DNA of 64,000 bases from Hydrocarboniphaga sp. (GTDB lineage Bacteria; Pseudomonadota; Gammaproteobacteria; Nevskiales; Nevskiaceae). The stretch lies in contig NZ_JAQGNT010000092.1 in NCBI RefSeq assembly GCF_028291725.1, positions 1-64,000 of the forward strand. The letters are read 5' to 3'. The position numbers were made by a program, and so were the translations under genes. This document shows, piece by piece, positions 51,834 to 60,568 of the stretch; within the stretch, counting starts at the first letter, position 1; each line of letters opens with the position of its first letter. The notes beneath the pieces were generated by a model that made no database searches, had not been told where the DNA came from, and saw only the letters and a program-made list of their open reading frames with translations.

Positions 51834-53060
51834 TCAGGCGATAACGCCGGCGGACTTGAGACTCTCGATGCGATCCCAGTCCAGGCCCAACTCCATCAGG
51901 AAAGTCTCGGTGTGTTCCGAGGCCTGCGGCGCGCGCGTGGTAGTGACGGCAGCGTGATCGAACTGCACCGGCGGACGCACCAGCCGCATCGGCGCGCCGC
52001 CGTCGCCGGATTCGACCTCGATGATCATGTCGTTGGCCAGAGCCTGCTCGTCCTTGGACAGATCCATCAGACTCTGGAACGGTGCCCACTGGCCCTTCAT
52101 GGTCTTGAGGTGCCTTGTCCAGTAAGCGAACGGTTTCTTGCCGATGGCCTGCACGATCAGGGCGCTGGCATCGGCCCAATGCTTCATCAGGGCCTCGACT
52201 GCGGAGAAACGCGGATCGTCGGCCGCTTCCGGAATGCCGAGGTGCACGAAGGTGTCACGGATGTACGCGCCTGGCGTCAAGATGCAGAAGTTGATGGTGC
52301 CGCCATCCGCCGTCGTGAAATTGCCCATGAAGGGATTGCCGGGCGAGCCACCGCCCACAGGCATGCGCGTGCGCGGCACGATACCCAGTTCCATGGTCTG
52401 CGCCATGCCGGAACCCGCCGCCCACCAGGCCGTGCTCATCAGCGACACGTCGATCTCGATCGCCTTGCCGCTGCGTTCGCGGTGGAACAGCGCGCCCATG
52501 ATGCCGCCGGCGATGTTCATGCCGCCGATGCAGTCGCCGAACGCCGGGATACCCTGCATCAGCGGCCCGTCCAGGCCCGGCGGCGACATCGAATGTCCGA
52601 CACCGCTACGCGTCCAGAACGCGGTGCCGTCGAAGCCGCCGGCTTCGCGCTCGGGGCCCTTGTCGCCGAAGGCGCTGCCGCGCGCGTAGATGATGTTCGG
52701 ATTGGCGGCGCGGATGTGCTCGACGTCGAGCTTCAGCTTCTGTCTTTGCGCTGGCAGATAGTTGGTCAGAAATACATCCGCAGTTTTGGCGATTGCGTAG
52801 ACCAGCTGCTGGCCGTCGGGCGTGGACACGTCGATACCGACACTGCGCTTGCCGCGGTTGGCTTGCTCGACCAGTGTGTGGCGGTTCGGGTTGTGCGCCA
52901 CGCCACCGGTGCTGCGGAAGCCGCGCATGGTGTCGCCGCGCAGCGGGTGCTCGATCTTGACCACGTCCGCGCCCCAGTCCGCCAGGATTGCGCCGGCCGC
53001 AGGCACGAAGGTGTGCTGTGCCACTTCCAGGATTCTCACGCCCTTCATGATCTGCGTCAT
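51834..53060 (-). CDS. CaiB/BaiF-type (class III) CoA-transferase
   Basis: A 408-residue single-domain class III CoA-transferase of normal length. It begins [20 protein letters not shown], with [31 protein letters not shown] and the catalytic Asp likely in [13 protein letters not shown]. It has no in-frame repeat, in contrast with the fusion at 42641. It probably activates a pathway acid by CoA exchange. It heads the unit with the GMC and SDR genes. Confidence 0.92.
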   Translation of the reverse strand: MTQIMKGVRILEVAQHTFVPAAGAILADWGADVVKIEHPLRGDTMRGFRSTGGVAHNPNRHTLVEQANRGKRSVGIDVSTPDGQQLVYAIAKTADVFLTNYLPAQRQKLKLDVEHIRAANPNIIYARGSAFGDKGPEREAGGFDGTAFWTRSGVGHSMSPPGLDGPLMQGIPAFGDCIGGMNIAGGIMGALFHRERSGKAIEIDVSLMSTAWWAAGSGMAQTMELGIVPRTRMPVGGGSPGNPFMGNFTTADGGTINFCILTPGAYIRDTFVHLGIPEAADDPRFSAVEALMKHWADASALIVQAIGKKPFAYWTRHLKTMKGQWAPFQSLMDLSKDEQALANDMIIEVESGDGGAPMRLVRPPVQFDHAAVTTTRAPQASEHTETFLMELGLDWDRIESLKSAGVIA

Positions 53061-53134
53061 TTTCTGCTCACTTCATTTTTATGCACGTACAAAGGAGTCC
53101 CCTTTCAGTGAACCGGCGCTGCCCCCCAAGCGAC

Positions 53135-53207
53135 GTAGGTCGGCAATCCTTTGCCGACGTGCGCGCCCTGATTGCTTGAGCACGTCGGCAAGGGATTGCC
53201 GACCTAC
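53135..53207. repeat. REP-like palindrome, GTAGGTCGGCAA family, copy D
   Basis: Same arms as copies A-C. Its loop (GCGCCCTGATTGCTTGAGCA) is the reverse complement of the loop in copies A and C, so this copy is inverted. Confidence 0.9.
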
Positions 53208-53278
53208 CTCCATCGGGCTCATGGTCCGTGAGCAGGTCCACAAGGAACACGGGGCTCTCCATGAACCACAGGTCTCAT

Positions 53279-53343
53279 GTAGGGCGGGAGCATCCCGCCT
53301 TTCGGGCAACCGGCCCACGAAAGGCGGGATGCTCCCGCCCTAC
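53279..53343. repeat. GTAGGGCGGGAGCATCCCGCC inverted repeat
   Basis: Arms GTAGGGCGGGAGCATCCCGC and complement around the loop GGGCAACCGGCCCA. It is the only copy in the window, with the same GTAG...CTAC frame as the other REP-like families. Confidence 0.88.
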
Positions 53344-53366
53344 GAGAGCCACACCGGTTCAGGGCT

Positions 53367-54620
53367 TCACACGCGCTCGATGATGATCGCCGGCGCCATG
53401 CCGCCCGCGGCGCACATCGTCACCAGCGCACGCTTCAGGTCACGGCGTTCGAGTTCGTCCAGCACGGTGCCGATCAGCACCGCGCCGGTGGCACCGATCG
53501 GATGGCCCATCGCGATGGCGCCGCCGTTGGCGTTGACGCGCTCGCGGTCCAGCCGCAGATCCCGAATGAATTTCTCGACCACCACGGCGAAGGCCTCGTT
53601 GACTTCCCACAGATCGATGTCGTCCACCGTGAGGCCGGCCTTGGCCAGTACCTTTCTGGCCGCCGGCACCGGCGCATTGAGCATCAGTGTTGGATCGTCG
53701 CCGATGTTGGCGGTAGCGATCACCCGGGCGCGCGCTTTCAGTCCACGCTTGCGCGCGTAATCGCTGGAGGCCATCAGCAGAGCCGCGGCGCCGTCGACGA
53801 CGCCGGACGAGGTGCCGGCGTGATGGAAGGCCTCGATCTTCAGGTTTGGATAGACCTGATTGATGAGCTGGCGGAAAGTCGGCCCGTCGGGGCTGCTCGG
53901 CATGTCGGCGATCTGCGCGAAGCTCGGCTTCAGCGCGGCCAGGCCCTCGGCCGTCGTGTCCGGGCGCGGATACTCGTCCTTGGCCAGAATCACCCGGCCT
54001 TCGTCGTCGATCACCGGCACGATCGAGCGATCGAACCAGCCCTGGGCAATGGCGCGCGCGGCGCGGCGCTGGCTTTCGAGGCCGAAGGCGTCGAGCGCTT
54101 CGCGGCCAATGCCTTCCATCGATGCGATGGCATCGGCGCACACGCCCTGATTGGACTGCGGATACTTGCGCTGCAGCCGTGCGTTGCCGGTGCCCAGGCC
54201 GCCCGAGCGCAGGCCCGCAGCCGCCTGCAGCTGGCCCAGCGCGGTGACCATCGACATCATCTCGGTGCCGCCGGCGATCAGCAGATCCTCCATGCCCGAC
54301 ATCAGCTGACCCGCAGCCAGATTGGCGGCGGTCAGGCCGCTGCCGCAGAAGCGGTCGAGCGTCACGCCGCTGACGCGGATGTCGAAGCCCGCGTCGAGCG
54401 CCGCCATGCGGCCCATGTCGCCACCCTGCAGGCCCATTTGCGCGCTGGTGCCCCAGATCACGTCATCGATGTCGGCGGTATCGAGGTCGTTGCGCTGCTG
54501 CAGGGCTTTCAGGACCGTCGCGGCCAGGTGCTGCGGGTGCATGCCGGCGTAGGCGCCCTTGCCCGGCTTGCCGATCGCGCGTGGGGTACGCACAACATCG
54601 ATGATCAGTGCTTCGGACAT
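53367..54620 (-). CDS. Acetyl-CoA acetyltransferase (thiolase)
   Basis: A 417-residue thiolase. AGGAG precedes ATG 54620. The nucleophilic Cys is C92 in LDRFCGSGL; the active-site motif GHPIGATGAVL supplies His; the second Cys is in TMCAAGGMAP near the C-terminus. It cleaves a 3-ketoacyl-CoA in beta-oxidation. It is divergent from the LysR gene across 139 bp, and the probable LysR operator lies between them. Confidence 0.94.
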   Translation of the reverse strand: MSEALIIDVVRTPRAIGKPGKGAYAGMHPQHLAATVLKALQQRNDLDTADIDDVIWGTSAQMGLQGGDMGRMAALDAGFDIRVSGVTLDRFCGSGLTAANLAAGQLMSGMEDLLIAGGTEMMSMVTALGQLQAAAGLRSGGLGTGNARLQRKYPQSNQGVCADAIASMEGIGREALDAFGLESQRRAARAIAQGWFDRSIVPVIDDEGRVILAKDEYPRPDTTAEGLAALKPSFAQIADMPSSPDGPTFRQLINQVYPNLKIEAFHHAGTSSGVVDGAAALLMASSDYARKRGLKARARVIATANIGDDPTLMLNAPVPAARKVLAKAGLTVDDIDLWEVNEAFAVVVEKFIRDLRLDRERVNANGGAIAMGHPIGATGAVLIGTVLDELERRDLKRALVTMCAAGGMAPAIIIERV

Positions 54621-54730
54621 CTTCTTCTCCTGATGAGACGGGCCGGCTACGGCCGTTGGCTTGGACGCCTAGGTATCCCGCATTTAGCGCGCATCCCGAA
54701 CGCAAAGGCCAATGAGTTAAACTGGGTGAC

Positions 54731-54751
54731 GATATAAGAATGGCCAATATC
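54731..54751. promoter_or_regulatory. LysR-type T-N11-A operator candidate
   Basis: GATAT-N11-ATATC, a perfect dyad with the T-N11-A form recognised by LysR regulators. It lies 9-29 bp upstream of the LysR ATG, in the divergent promoter shared with the thiolase gene. Confidence 0.55.
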
Positions 54752-54759
54752 ACCCGCTC

Positions 54760-55695
54760 ATGGATCTGAAACAGCTACGCGTGTTCGTGTTGATTGCACA
54801 GCACGGCAGCATGACCCGCGCAGCCGAGGCGATTCATCTCACGCAGTCCGCGCTGAGCCTGCAGCTGAAGACACTGCAGGATGAGATCGGCACGAGCCTG
54901 TTTCGGCGAACCTCGCGCGGCATGGAGCTGTTGCCGGGCGGCCGCGATCTGCTGCCGTATGCGGAGGCGGTACTCGCGGCGACATCCGAATTTCAGTCGG
55001 CCGCCGCGAGGCTCGCCGCGCGCGTTGCCGGCACGCTCAGGCTGGGCACCATTCTCGACCCGGATTTCCTGCGGCTCGGCGCGCTGCTGGGGCTGATGCT
55101 GGAACGCTACCCGTCGGTTCAGACCGATGTTTCACATGGCATCTCCGGATCGGTGCTGTCGCAGATCGAGGACGGGACTCTAGACCTGGGCTTCTATCTC
55201 GGCCGGCCGCAGGGCTCGCGCCTGCACGTCGCAGGATTGACGCCCTTCAGCTACCGCGTCGTCGCGCCGCGCAAATGGAAGGATCGCGTCGCCCATGCGA
55301 GCTGGGAGGAGCTGTCCCGGTTGCCGTGGATCTGGACGCCGCCGGAATCCGTGCACAACCGTCTGCTGACGGCGCAGTTCAGCCGCCTGGGCGTCACGCC
55401 GAACATCGCAGCAACCGTCGACGTCGAGCCGTCGATGCTCGATCTGGTCAAGGCCGGGGTCGGCCTGTCGCTGGTTCGCGAGTCGGTAGCGCGCCACGAG
55501 AGCCGTGCACGGCGCGTCGCACTGACGCCGGTGTCGGTTGCGACGGAGCTGACCCTGGTCTGCCTGGAAACCCGCCGGCGTGAACCGCTGGTCGCTGCGG
55601 CCTTCGAACTCGCAGCAGAGTTGTGGAGCGATGCAGAGGCGGCCACCACCGCCGCGCAGGACGCGGATGCCGGGTCACCGGTGGCGGGCCCATAG
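54760..55695 (+). CDS. LysR-family transcriptional regulator
   Basis: A 311-residue LysR regulator. The N-terminal winged HTH is complete (LKQLRVFVLIAQHGSMTRAA, ALSLQLKTLQDEIGTSLFRR). The substrate-binding domain starts ~residue 90 (GTLRLGTILDPDFLRLGALL). It is the natural controller of the divergent thiolase gene. It is convergent with the enoyl-CoA hydratase gene (43-bp gap). Confidence 0.93.
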   Translation: MDLKQLRVFVLIAQHGSMTRAAEAIHLTQSALSLQLKTLQDEIGTSLFRRTSRGMELLPGGRDLLPYAEAVLAATSEFQSAAARLAARVAGTLRLGTILDPDFLRLGALLGLMLERYPSVQTDVSHGISGSVLSQIEDGTLDLGFYLGRPQGSRLHVAGLTPFSYRVVAPRKWKDRVAHASWEELSRLPWIWTPPESVHNRLLTAQFSRLGVTPNIAATVDVEPSMLDLVKAGVGLSLVRESVARHESRARRVALTPVSVATELTLVCLETRRREPLVAAAFELAAELWSDAEAATTAAQDADAGSPVAGP

Positions 55696-55738
55696 AGCGG
55701 CGCGATCGCCGCCCTATCGGTTCCGGTGCAGCGTCCCG

Positions 55739-56710
55739 TCAGGGCTTGCGGCGATTGGAGCGGCTCAGGCGCCATTCGGGCGGATAGTCCATGTCGAGGT
55801 CCTTGACGACATTGTTGAGCCCTTTGTCGAAGACATCACCGCCGAGCTGCACGTCGCTCTTTCGGTCGTTCTTCATCATCGGCAGCATGCCTTCGACGAA
55901 GCCGGTGAGCAGGCTGCCCATGTATTCGCCGCGATACTGCTTGTACATCTCCAGGAAGGTCTTCTGCACCGCGACTACGTCCATCGGACGCGTGCGCGAG
56001 CAGGCCATCGCGTACTTGAGGGTTTCCTGCTCCAGCTTTTCGCGTGGCACAACACTGTTGATGAAGTTGCAGTCGTACATCTCCTTGGCGGTGAACGGGC
56101 GCCCGGTGAACAGCATCTCCTGGAACTTGCGCAGACCGATGGTTTCCACCCAGGTCCAGAGCCGGGGGCCCCAGCCCGCGTACCGGAACGCCGGGTGGCC
56201 GAACAGGGTGTCGTCGGACGAGACCAGCAGATCGGCGTCCGCCGCCTGGTAGAAGTGCCAGCCGTAGCAATAGCCCTTGGTCTCGACGATGCTGATCTTC
56301 TTGAAATCCTGCAGCGGCCGGTTGCCTGCCCTGGGTTTCGCGTAGTGATCCGTAAGGCCATGAAGGAACCGGAACGAGTCCTTCGGCGGATACTTGACGC
56401 TGGGGTCCTTGATCCCGAACTCGTGCAGCAGCGATACATCCTCGTCGGATTCAGACAGCATTTCCGCCTGTTCCGGCAGGTCGCCGCCGCCGCCGAAATT
56501 TTCGCCGGAGCCGCGGATGACCAGCACCTTGACGTGGTCGTCGATATTCGCCTGGAACACCAGGTCGGCGTAGACCTGGCGCATGCCGATGGTCGTCGCA
56601 TTCAGGCGGTCGGGGCGGTCGAAGCTCAGGTAGGCGATGCGGTTCTCGGTGTCTTTCTCGTAGCGTATGTACTTCCTGGCTTCTTTCTTGAGGTCGTCGA
56701 TGTCGATCAT
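55739..56710 (-). CDS. Enoyl-CoA hydratase/isomerase (crotonase family)
   Basis: A 323-residue crotonase-fold protein, longer than the usual ~260. ATG 56710 has GGAG 9 bp upstream. Oxyanion-hole motifs are VIRGSGENFGGGGDLPE (first) and KGYCYGWHFYQAADADLLVSSDD (second, with GWHF instead of the common GGG). The C-terminal part has extra residues (YPPEWRLSRSNRRKP). It acts on an enoyl-CoA or a cyclic ketoacyl-CoA. It is divergent from the AraC gene (140-bp gap), its likely regulator. Confidence 0.88.
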   Translation of the reverse strand: MIDIDDLKKEARKYIRYEKDTENRIAYLSFDRPDRLNATTIGMRQVYADLVFQANIDDHVKVLVIRGSGENFGGGGDLPEQAEMLSESDEDVSLLHEFGIKDPSVKYPPKDSFRFLHGLTDHYAKPRAGNRPLQDFKKISIVETKGYCYGWHFYQAADADLLVSSDDTLFGHPAFRYAGWGPRLWTWVETIGLRKFQEMLFTGRPFTAKEMYDCNFINSVVPREKLEQETLKYAMACSRTRPMDVVAVQKTFLEMYKQYRGEYMGSLLTGFVEGMLPMMKNDRKSDVQLGGDVFDKGLNNVVKDLDMDYPPEWRLSRSNRRKP

Positions 56711-56850
56711 GGCCTTGCTCTCCGCTGGCGGGTGTGAATATTTGCCACACCGAGGGCGCCCATGTCCTGACATCTTGTGTGCTAGCGTCTACAGTGAGTG
56801 CAAAGCCGCGCTGTCCCCCAGGCGCAGGCTCGATGAGGAGGAATACAACA

Positions 56851-57918
56851 ATGGGCGAAACTGCTTTTTTCAGCCTGGAGGGGCCGCTGGATTCGATGCC
56901 CGCCGAGGGCCAGATGCGGACCGCCAACCTGGGCGGTTTTGCGGACCTGGTTCGCGGCCTCGGCGCCGATCCCCGGCCTATCCTGGAGCGGCATGGACTC
57001 GATGCGCGGGCGATCCGCGACCCGGATTCCTATATCAGCTGCAAGAGCCTGGTTTCGCTGCTGGAGGACTGCAGCACCCGCTTCAACCAACCCTTGTTCG
57101 GCCTGCGGCTGGCGCAACTTCAGGAGCCGGACCTGTTCGGCTCCGTCACCGCGCTGTGCCGGGCGGCGTCCACGTTCCGGGAAGCGATCGTAGGCTTCAT
57201 CGACTACCTGCCGGTGGTTCACTCGCCGGTGATCCTGATGGAACTGGTAGAAGGCAAGGAGACAGCGGAGCTGAGGTGGTGCGTCCGCAGCGATCTGGGT
57301 TCGAACAACCAGGCGAACTACCAGGCGGCGCTGCTGGACGTGAATTTTCTTCGGCTGATCGGCGGCCGCAATTTTCGCCCGAGCTATGTGAACCTGGCTG
57401 TCGACACGCGCCTGAAGGATATCGCCGAGCTCGAGAACCAGCTGGGCTGCCGGTTCAACGCCAGGGCGACGACGAATGCGATCGCGTTCCCGGTTGAAAA
57501 TCTGAGCCAGGCCGTCACCACGTCGAATCGCCTGCTGTTCAGACTGCTGGGCGGCTACCTGGATCGGGTCAAGGTGGCCTCGAGAAAAACCGTGGTGGAG
57601 CGGGTGGAGGACTATGTTCGCGGGTCGCTGCCGTCGGGGAATTGTTCGATCGAGCATTGCGCGAAGAAGCTTGGGACTTCGGTGCGCACGCTGCAGGCGA
57701 ATCTGAGCGACTGCGGCTTGAAATTCTCGGACCTGCTGGAAAAACAGCGTATCGAGATGGCCAAGATCTATCTCGAACGGGGGCAGTTGTCCCTGGACGA
57801 TGTCGCAGCTTCGCTGGGCTATTCGGAGCAGTCCAGCTTCGGCCGTGCGTTCAAGCGCTGGACCGGGGATACGCCGCAGCAGTACCGGCGTGGGTTGGTC
57901 GCCGCCGGGGTGCACTGA
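56851..57918 (+). CDS. AraC-family regulator (Arabinose_bd-type N-domain)
   Basis: A 355-residue regulator. ATG 56851 has GGAGG 9 bp upstream. The N-terminal ~220 residues match the PF12625-type domain (GFADLVRGLGADPRPILERHGLD, SCKSLVSLLEDCSTRF). The C-terminus has two HTHs (SIEHCAKKLGTSVRTLQANL and LSLDDVAASLGYSEQSSFGRAF) and GDTPQQYR. This type often controls lipid, terpenoid or steroid catabolism (for example the OruR/ArgR-like group). It is divergent from the enoyl-CoA hydratase and has its own terminator. Confidence 0.93.
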   Translation: MGETAFFSLEGPLDSMPAEGQMRTANLGGFADLVRGLGADPRPILERHGLDARAIRDPDSYISCKSLVSLLEDCSTRFNQPLFGLRLAQLQEPDLFGSVTALCRAASTFREAIVGFIDYLPVVHSPVILMELVEGKETAELRWCVRSDLGSNNQANYQAALLDVNFLRLIGGRNFRPSYVNLAVDTRLKDIAELENQLGCRFNARATTNAIAFPVENLSQAVTTSNRLLFRLLGGYLDRVKVASRKTVVERVEDYVRGSLPSGNCSIEHCAKKLGTSVRTLQANLSDCGLKFSDLLEKQRIEMAKIYLERGQLSLDDVAASLGYSEQSSFGRAFKRWTGDTPQQYRRGLVAAGVH

Positions 57919-57944
57919 GGCCCGCAGCACATCGCCCGGGCCAG

Positions 57945-57973
57945 AAAAAGCCGCGTTCCGACGCGGTTTTTTT
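57945..57973 (+). terminator. Rho-independent terminator after the AraC-type gene
   Basis: Stem CCGCG-TTCCGA-CGCGG at 57951-57966, preceded by A-rich sequence and followed by seven T. It lies 26 bp after the AraC stop. Confidence 0.85.
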
Positions 57974-57994
57974 GTGGGGACGATGGAACCGGGG

Positions 57995-58017
57995 ACTATC
58001 GAGTCGATGTCGATAGT
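57995..58017. promoter_or_regulatory. Candidate TetR operator
   Basis: A perfect dyad ACTATCGA-N7-TCGATAGT, 23 bp in all, located 58 bp upstream of the TetR-type start codon and just after the AraC terminator. Confidence 0.6.
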
Positions 58018-58074
58018 TCGCTCCTCTACAATGCGGCGAACCCGTATCACCACCAACGGATCGATCGAACCGCA

Positions 58075-58716
58075 ATGAGTCCGCCACGAGGAGCGAAGGG
58101 CAAGAGCGTGCCGGCTGCAGAGCGCCGTCGTTACGACAGCCCGCTGCGGCAGCAGCAGACTACCGAAACACGGGATCGGATCCTGGCTGCGGGCGCTGAT
58201 CTGGTTCGCGGCTTTCCGAGCTGGGATTGGCAGGGCCTGACGTTCCGCGCCGTGGGTGAGCGCGCCGGTGTCAGCGAACGCACCGTGCACCGGCACTTCT
58301 CTACCGAGCGCAAGCTGCGTGACGCTCTGGTGCAGCGCTTGACCGAGGAATCCGGCGTGACGCTGGAAGGCCTGAAGCTCGACGATTTCGTCGCGGTCGT
58401 TACGCGGATGTTTTCCTACCTGTCGTCCTTTGCCGTGGCACCGGCGACCGTGGCCGATCCCTCGTTCGCCGCCGTCGATCAGCACCGGCGTGATTCGCTG
58501 CTTGGCGCCGTGGTCGGCGCAACACCGGGCTGGTCCGTTACCGAGCGTCAGATGGCAGCCGCGGTGCTCGACATGGTCTCGAACGTGCCGCCCTACGAGC
58601 GTCTGATCGCCGCCTGGCACATGCAACCCGAACAGGCGATCCGCTGCGTCACCTGGGTCATCGGCCTGGTGGAAGAGGCGATTCGCCAGGGCCGGCGGCC
58701 TGGTCTCGGCCCATAA
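58075..58716 (+). CDS. TetR-family transcriptional regulator
   Basis: A 213-residue TetR regulator. The HTH occupies ~residues 32-80 (ETRDRILAAGADLVRG, LTFRAVGERAGVSERTVHRHFSTERKL). The rest is the helical ligand and dimer domain. The protein begins with a basic, Pro-rich arm (MSPPRGAKGKSVPAAERRRY). A palindrome sits 58 bp upstream and is probably its own operator. The downstream SDR, transcribed in the same direction after ~210 bp, is a candidate target. Confidence 0.9.
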   Translation: MSPPRGAKGKSVPAAERRRYDSPLRQQQTTETRDRILAAGADLVRGFPSWDWQGLTFRAVGERAGVSERTVHRHFSTERKLRDALVQRLTEESGVTLEGLKLDDFVAVVTRMFSYLSSFAVAPATVADPSFAAVDQHRRDSLLGAVVGATPGWSVTERQMAAAVLDMVSNVPPYERLIAAWHMQPEQAIRCVTWVIGLVEEAIRQGRRPGLGP

Positions 58717-58927
58717 AAACCCGGCGGGCTAAAGTTGCGGCAAACGCCTGGTGATTTCCTCCCAAGTGGTCTACCCAGGAGCGGCGAGATGTCTGCAGCT
58801 GCAGTGCGCCGCCGCGCGGCGGCGACACCCGCGCTTCAGCCCCCGGCTTGCGCATAAGATTTCGACCGGCTCAATCGAAAAACCGGCGCAATGGCCGTTC
58901 GCGCACACAAAAGCGAGGGGGGATGGC

Positions 58928-59722
58928 ATGGCGCTACGCGCTTCTGAGAAGCCCGTTGTTCTGATCACGGGGGCAAGCGCCGGCATCGGCGACGCGGTGG
59001 TACGCCGGTTCGCAGCGGGCGGTTTCAGGATCGTCGCGCTGGCCAGAAGGCAGGAACGGCTGACGCAGCTGGCCAGTGAATTGTCGGCGATGGCGGAAGT
59101 GGAAACGCTGGCCGCGGACGTGACCGCCACCGACGCGCCGCAGCGTGCGGTGCAGCTGGCGATCAAGGCGTTCGGCAGGCTCGACTGCCTGGTCAACAAT
59201 GCCGGTTCCGGCAGGTGGGCGCCGGTGCACGAGACCGACGACGCGATGATGAACGAGGTCATCGATATCAGTTTCAAGGCGCCGTTTCGTTTCTCCCGTG
59301 AAGCGCTCGGCGTGATGAAGTCCGGCTCCTCGATCATCAACGTGGGTTCGGTCTATGGGCTGATCGGCGGACTCAACGGCGGCATCTACTGCGCGGTCAA
59401 GGCCGGCATGATCGGCATGACGCAGGCACTTGCAGTGCAGTACGGCGCCAACGGCATCCGCGCCAACGTGGTTGCGCCCGGTGTCATCAAGACCGACATG
59501 ACCCGGGACTTCTGGGACACGGCAGGCTTCCAGCGCACCAACCAGGAGATGACGCCGTTCAATCGCGACGGCACGGTCGATGACGTGGCCAATGCCGTCT
59601 ACTTTCTGGCCTCGCCCGAGGGCAGCTACATCAACGGCCAGACCATCGCGCTCGACGGCGGTTGGTCGACGACGAAATTCCTGCGCCACGACGCGCTGGT
59701 TTGCGAGCGGGTCCCTGCCTGA
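58928..59722 (+). CDS. Short-chain dehydrogenase/reductase
   Basis: A 264-residue classical SDR. ATG 58928 is preceded by GAGGGGGGA with ~4-bp spacing. The loop TGASAGIGDAV, ALARRQERL (NADP type), NNAGSG, NVGSVYG (Ser) and YCAVKAG (Tyr-x3-Lys) are present, and it ends INGQTIALDGGWST. It is an oxidoreductase of a hydroxy/keto intermediate. It follows the TetR gene, which may repress it. Confidence 0.9.
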   Translation: MALRASEKPVVLITGASAGIGDAVVRRFAAGGFRIVALARRQERLTQLASELSAMAEVETLAADVTATDAPQRAVQLAIKAFGRLDCLVNNAGSGRWAPVHETDDAMMNEVIDISFKAPFRFSREALGVMKSGSSIINVGSVYGLIGGLNGGIYCAVKAGMIGMTQALAVQYGANGIRANVVAPGVIKTDMTRDFWDTAGFQRTNQEMTPFNRDGTVDDVANAVYFLASPEGSYINGQTIALDGGWSTTKFLRHDALVCERVPA

Positions 59723-60124
59723 GAATAGGGCACGACGGCGTCGAAGCTGATGGGTTCTGATTGGAGCCCTGAGCAGGACAGTTCCCAGTCGGCGGTTCGC
59801 GCTTTCCTCACGTCATCCGAAATCTGCAACCGTTAAGCGGTCGCTTGAGTGATCGCGGCCGATGTCGCGCTATTCGAAGTGAAGCTGCGGATCTTCGCCG
59901 GCTTCATCTTCATCACTTTGATTCAGACCCCGAATCCTTCGGCGATCCCGCAAATGGCCGTTGCGAGCGACCAGACAGAACAGTATCGATTTGTGGCCGC
60001 AATGAATGAGTCGGGACATCGAGTTGACGTTCATGGCTCGTGTGCTGAAATTGCGGACGGCAACGCCAGTAGATTCGCTTTCTATGCGGCCTGCCACCAT
60101 GCTGACTGTTTTTGTGAGAGCACT
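59723..60124. other. Low-information gap before a truncated SDR
   Basis: This 402-bp stretch has visibly lower GC than its surroundings. Short frames on both strands show no recognisable protein. No repeat, terminator or RNA is evident. It may be debris of a rearrangement, as the genes on its right are damaged. Confidence 0.4.
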
Positions 60125-60568
60125 GTGAATTTGAATTTTGCCGGCAAAGTCGTGGTCGTCACCGGCGCGACGTCCAATATCGGTTGTGCCACCGCGCTGG
60201 AGTTCGCGAGCGAAGGCGCAAAGCTCGTCGTCGTCGGATGTGACGAGGAAGCGGGCAGCCGCGTTGTCGGCGAGGCCTTGTCGCGGGGAGCGCAGGCCGC
60301 CGTCTTCGTGCGCGCCGACATGCTCGACCCGCTATCCCCCGCGCGCATTTTGCAGGCCGCCGCGCAGCTCGGCCCGGCCCTCGTCCTCGTGAACAATGTC
60401 GGTGGTCATGTCGGCGCCGGCTTCTTCGTCGATTCCGAACCCCCGAGCGGGCAGGCCGATGTCGACCTCACGCTGATGACCACGCTGCGGATGCCGAGAT
60501 CACCGGAAGCCAGAGCGGCAAGCGGATCACGCGATGCCGCGCCGCGTGACGATGGATCGCGTCCATGA
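60125..60568 (+). pseudogene. Truncated short-chain dehydrogenase
   Basis: An open frame of 147 codons from GTG 60125. Its N-terminal ~100 residues are a normal SDR Rossmann half (FAGKVVVVTGATSNIGCATA, VVVGCDEEAGSRV, VLVNNVGGHVGAG). After a short DLTLMTTLRMPRS stretch, which resembles the alpha4-alpha5 region, the frame becomes unrelated (PEARAASGSRDAAPRDDGS) and stops at 60568. The Ser, Tyr-x3-Lys and C-terminal halves are missing, so it cannot be an active SDR. The stop overlaps the MFS gene ATG (60565). Confidence 0.75.

Larger units (their letters stand above)
53061..53366. other. Repeat-filled intergenic region
   Basis: This 306-bp gap upstream of the CoA-transferase gene and downstream of the thiolase gene contains two palindromic repeats (53135-53207 and 53279-53343). 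No gene is evident. Confidence 0.75.

Noticed and set aside
50745-53111. A 788-codon plus-strand frame opposite the GMC and CaiB-type genes
   Set aside because: It spans two well-supported minus-strand enzymes and has no domain or ribosome site. It is explained by GC3 bias.
20760-53343. Possible CRISPR array from recurring palindromes
   Set aside because: The units are single, widely separated, self-complementary along their length, and lack regularly spaced unique spacers or cas genes. They are REP-like elements.
59849-60124. Plus-strand open codons upstream of the truncated SDR as an N-terminal extension
   Set aside because: The ~92 residues before GTG 60125 show no similarity to SDRs or to a targeting sequence, and SDRs start at the Rossmann strand. 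The extension is probably non-coding.
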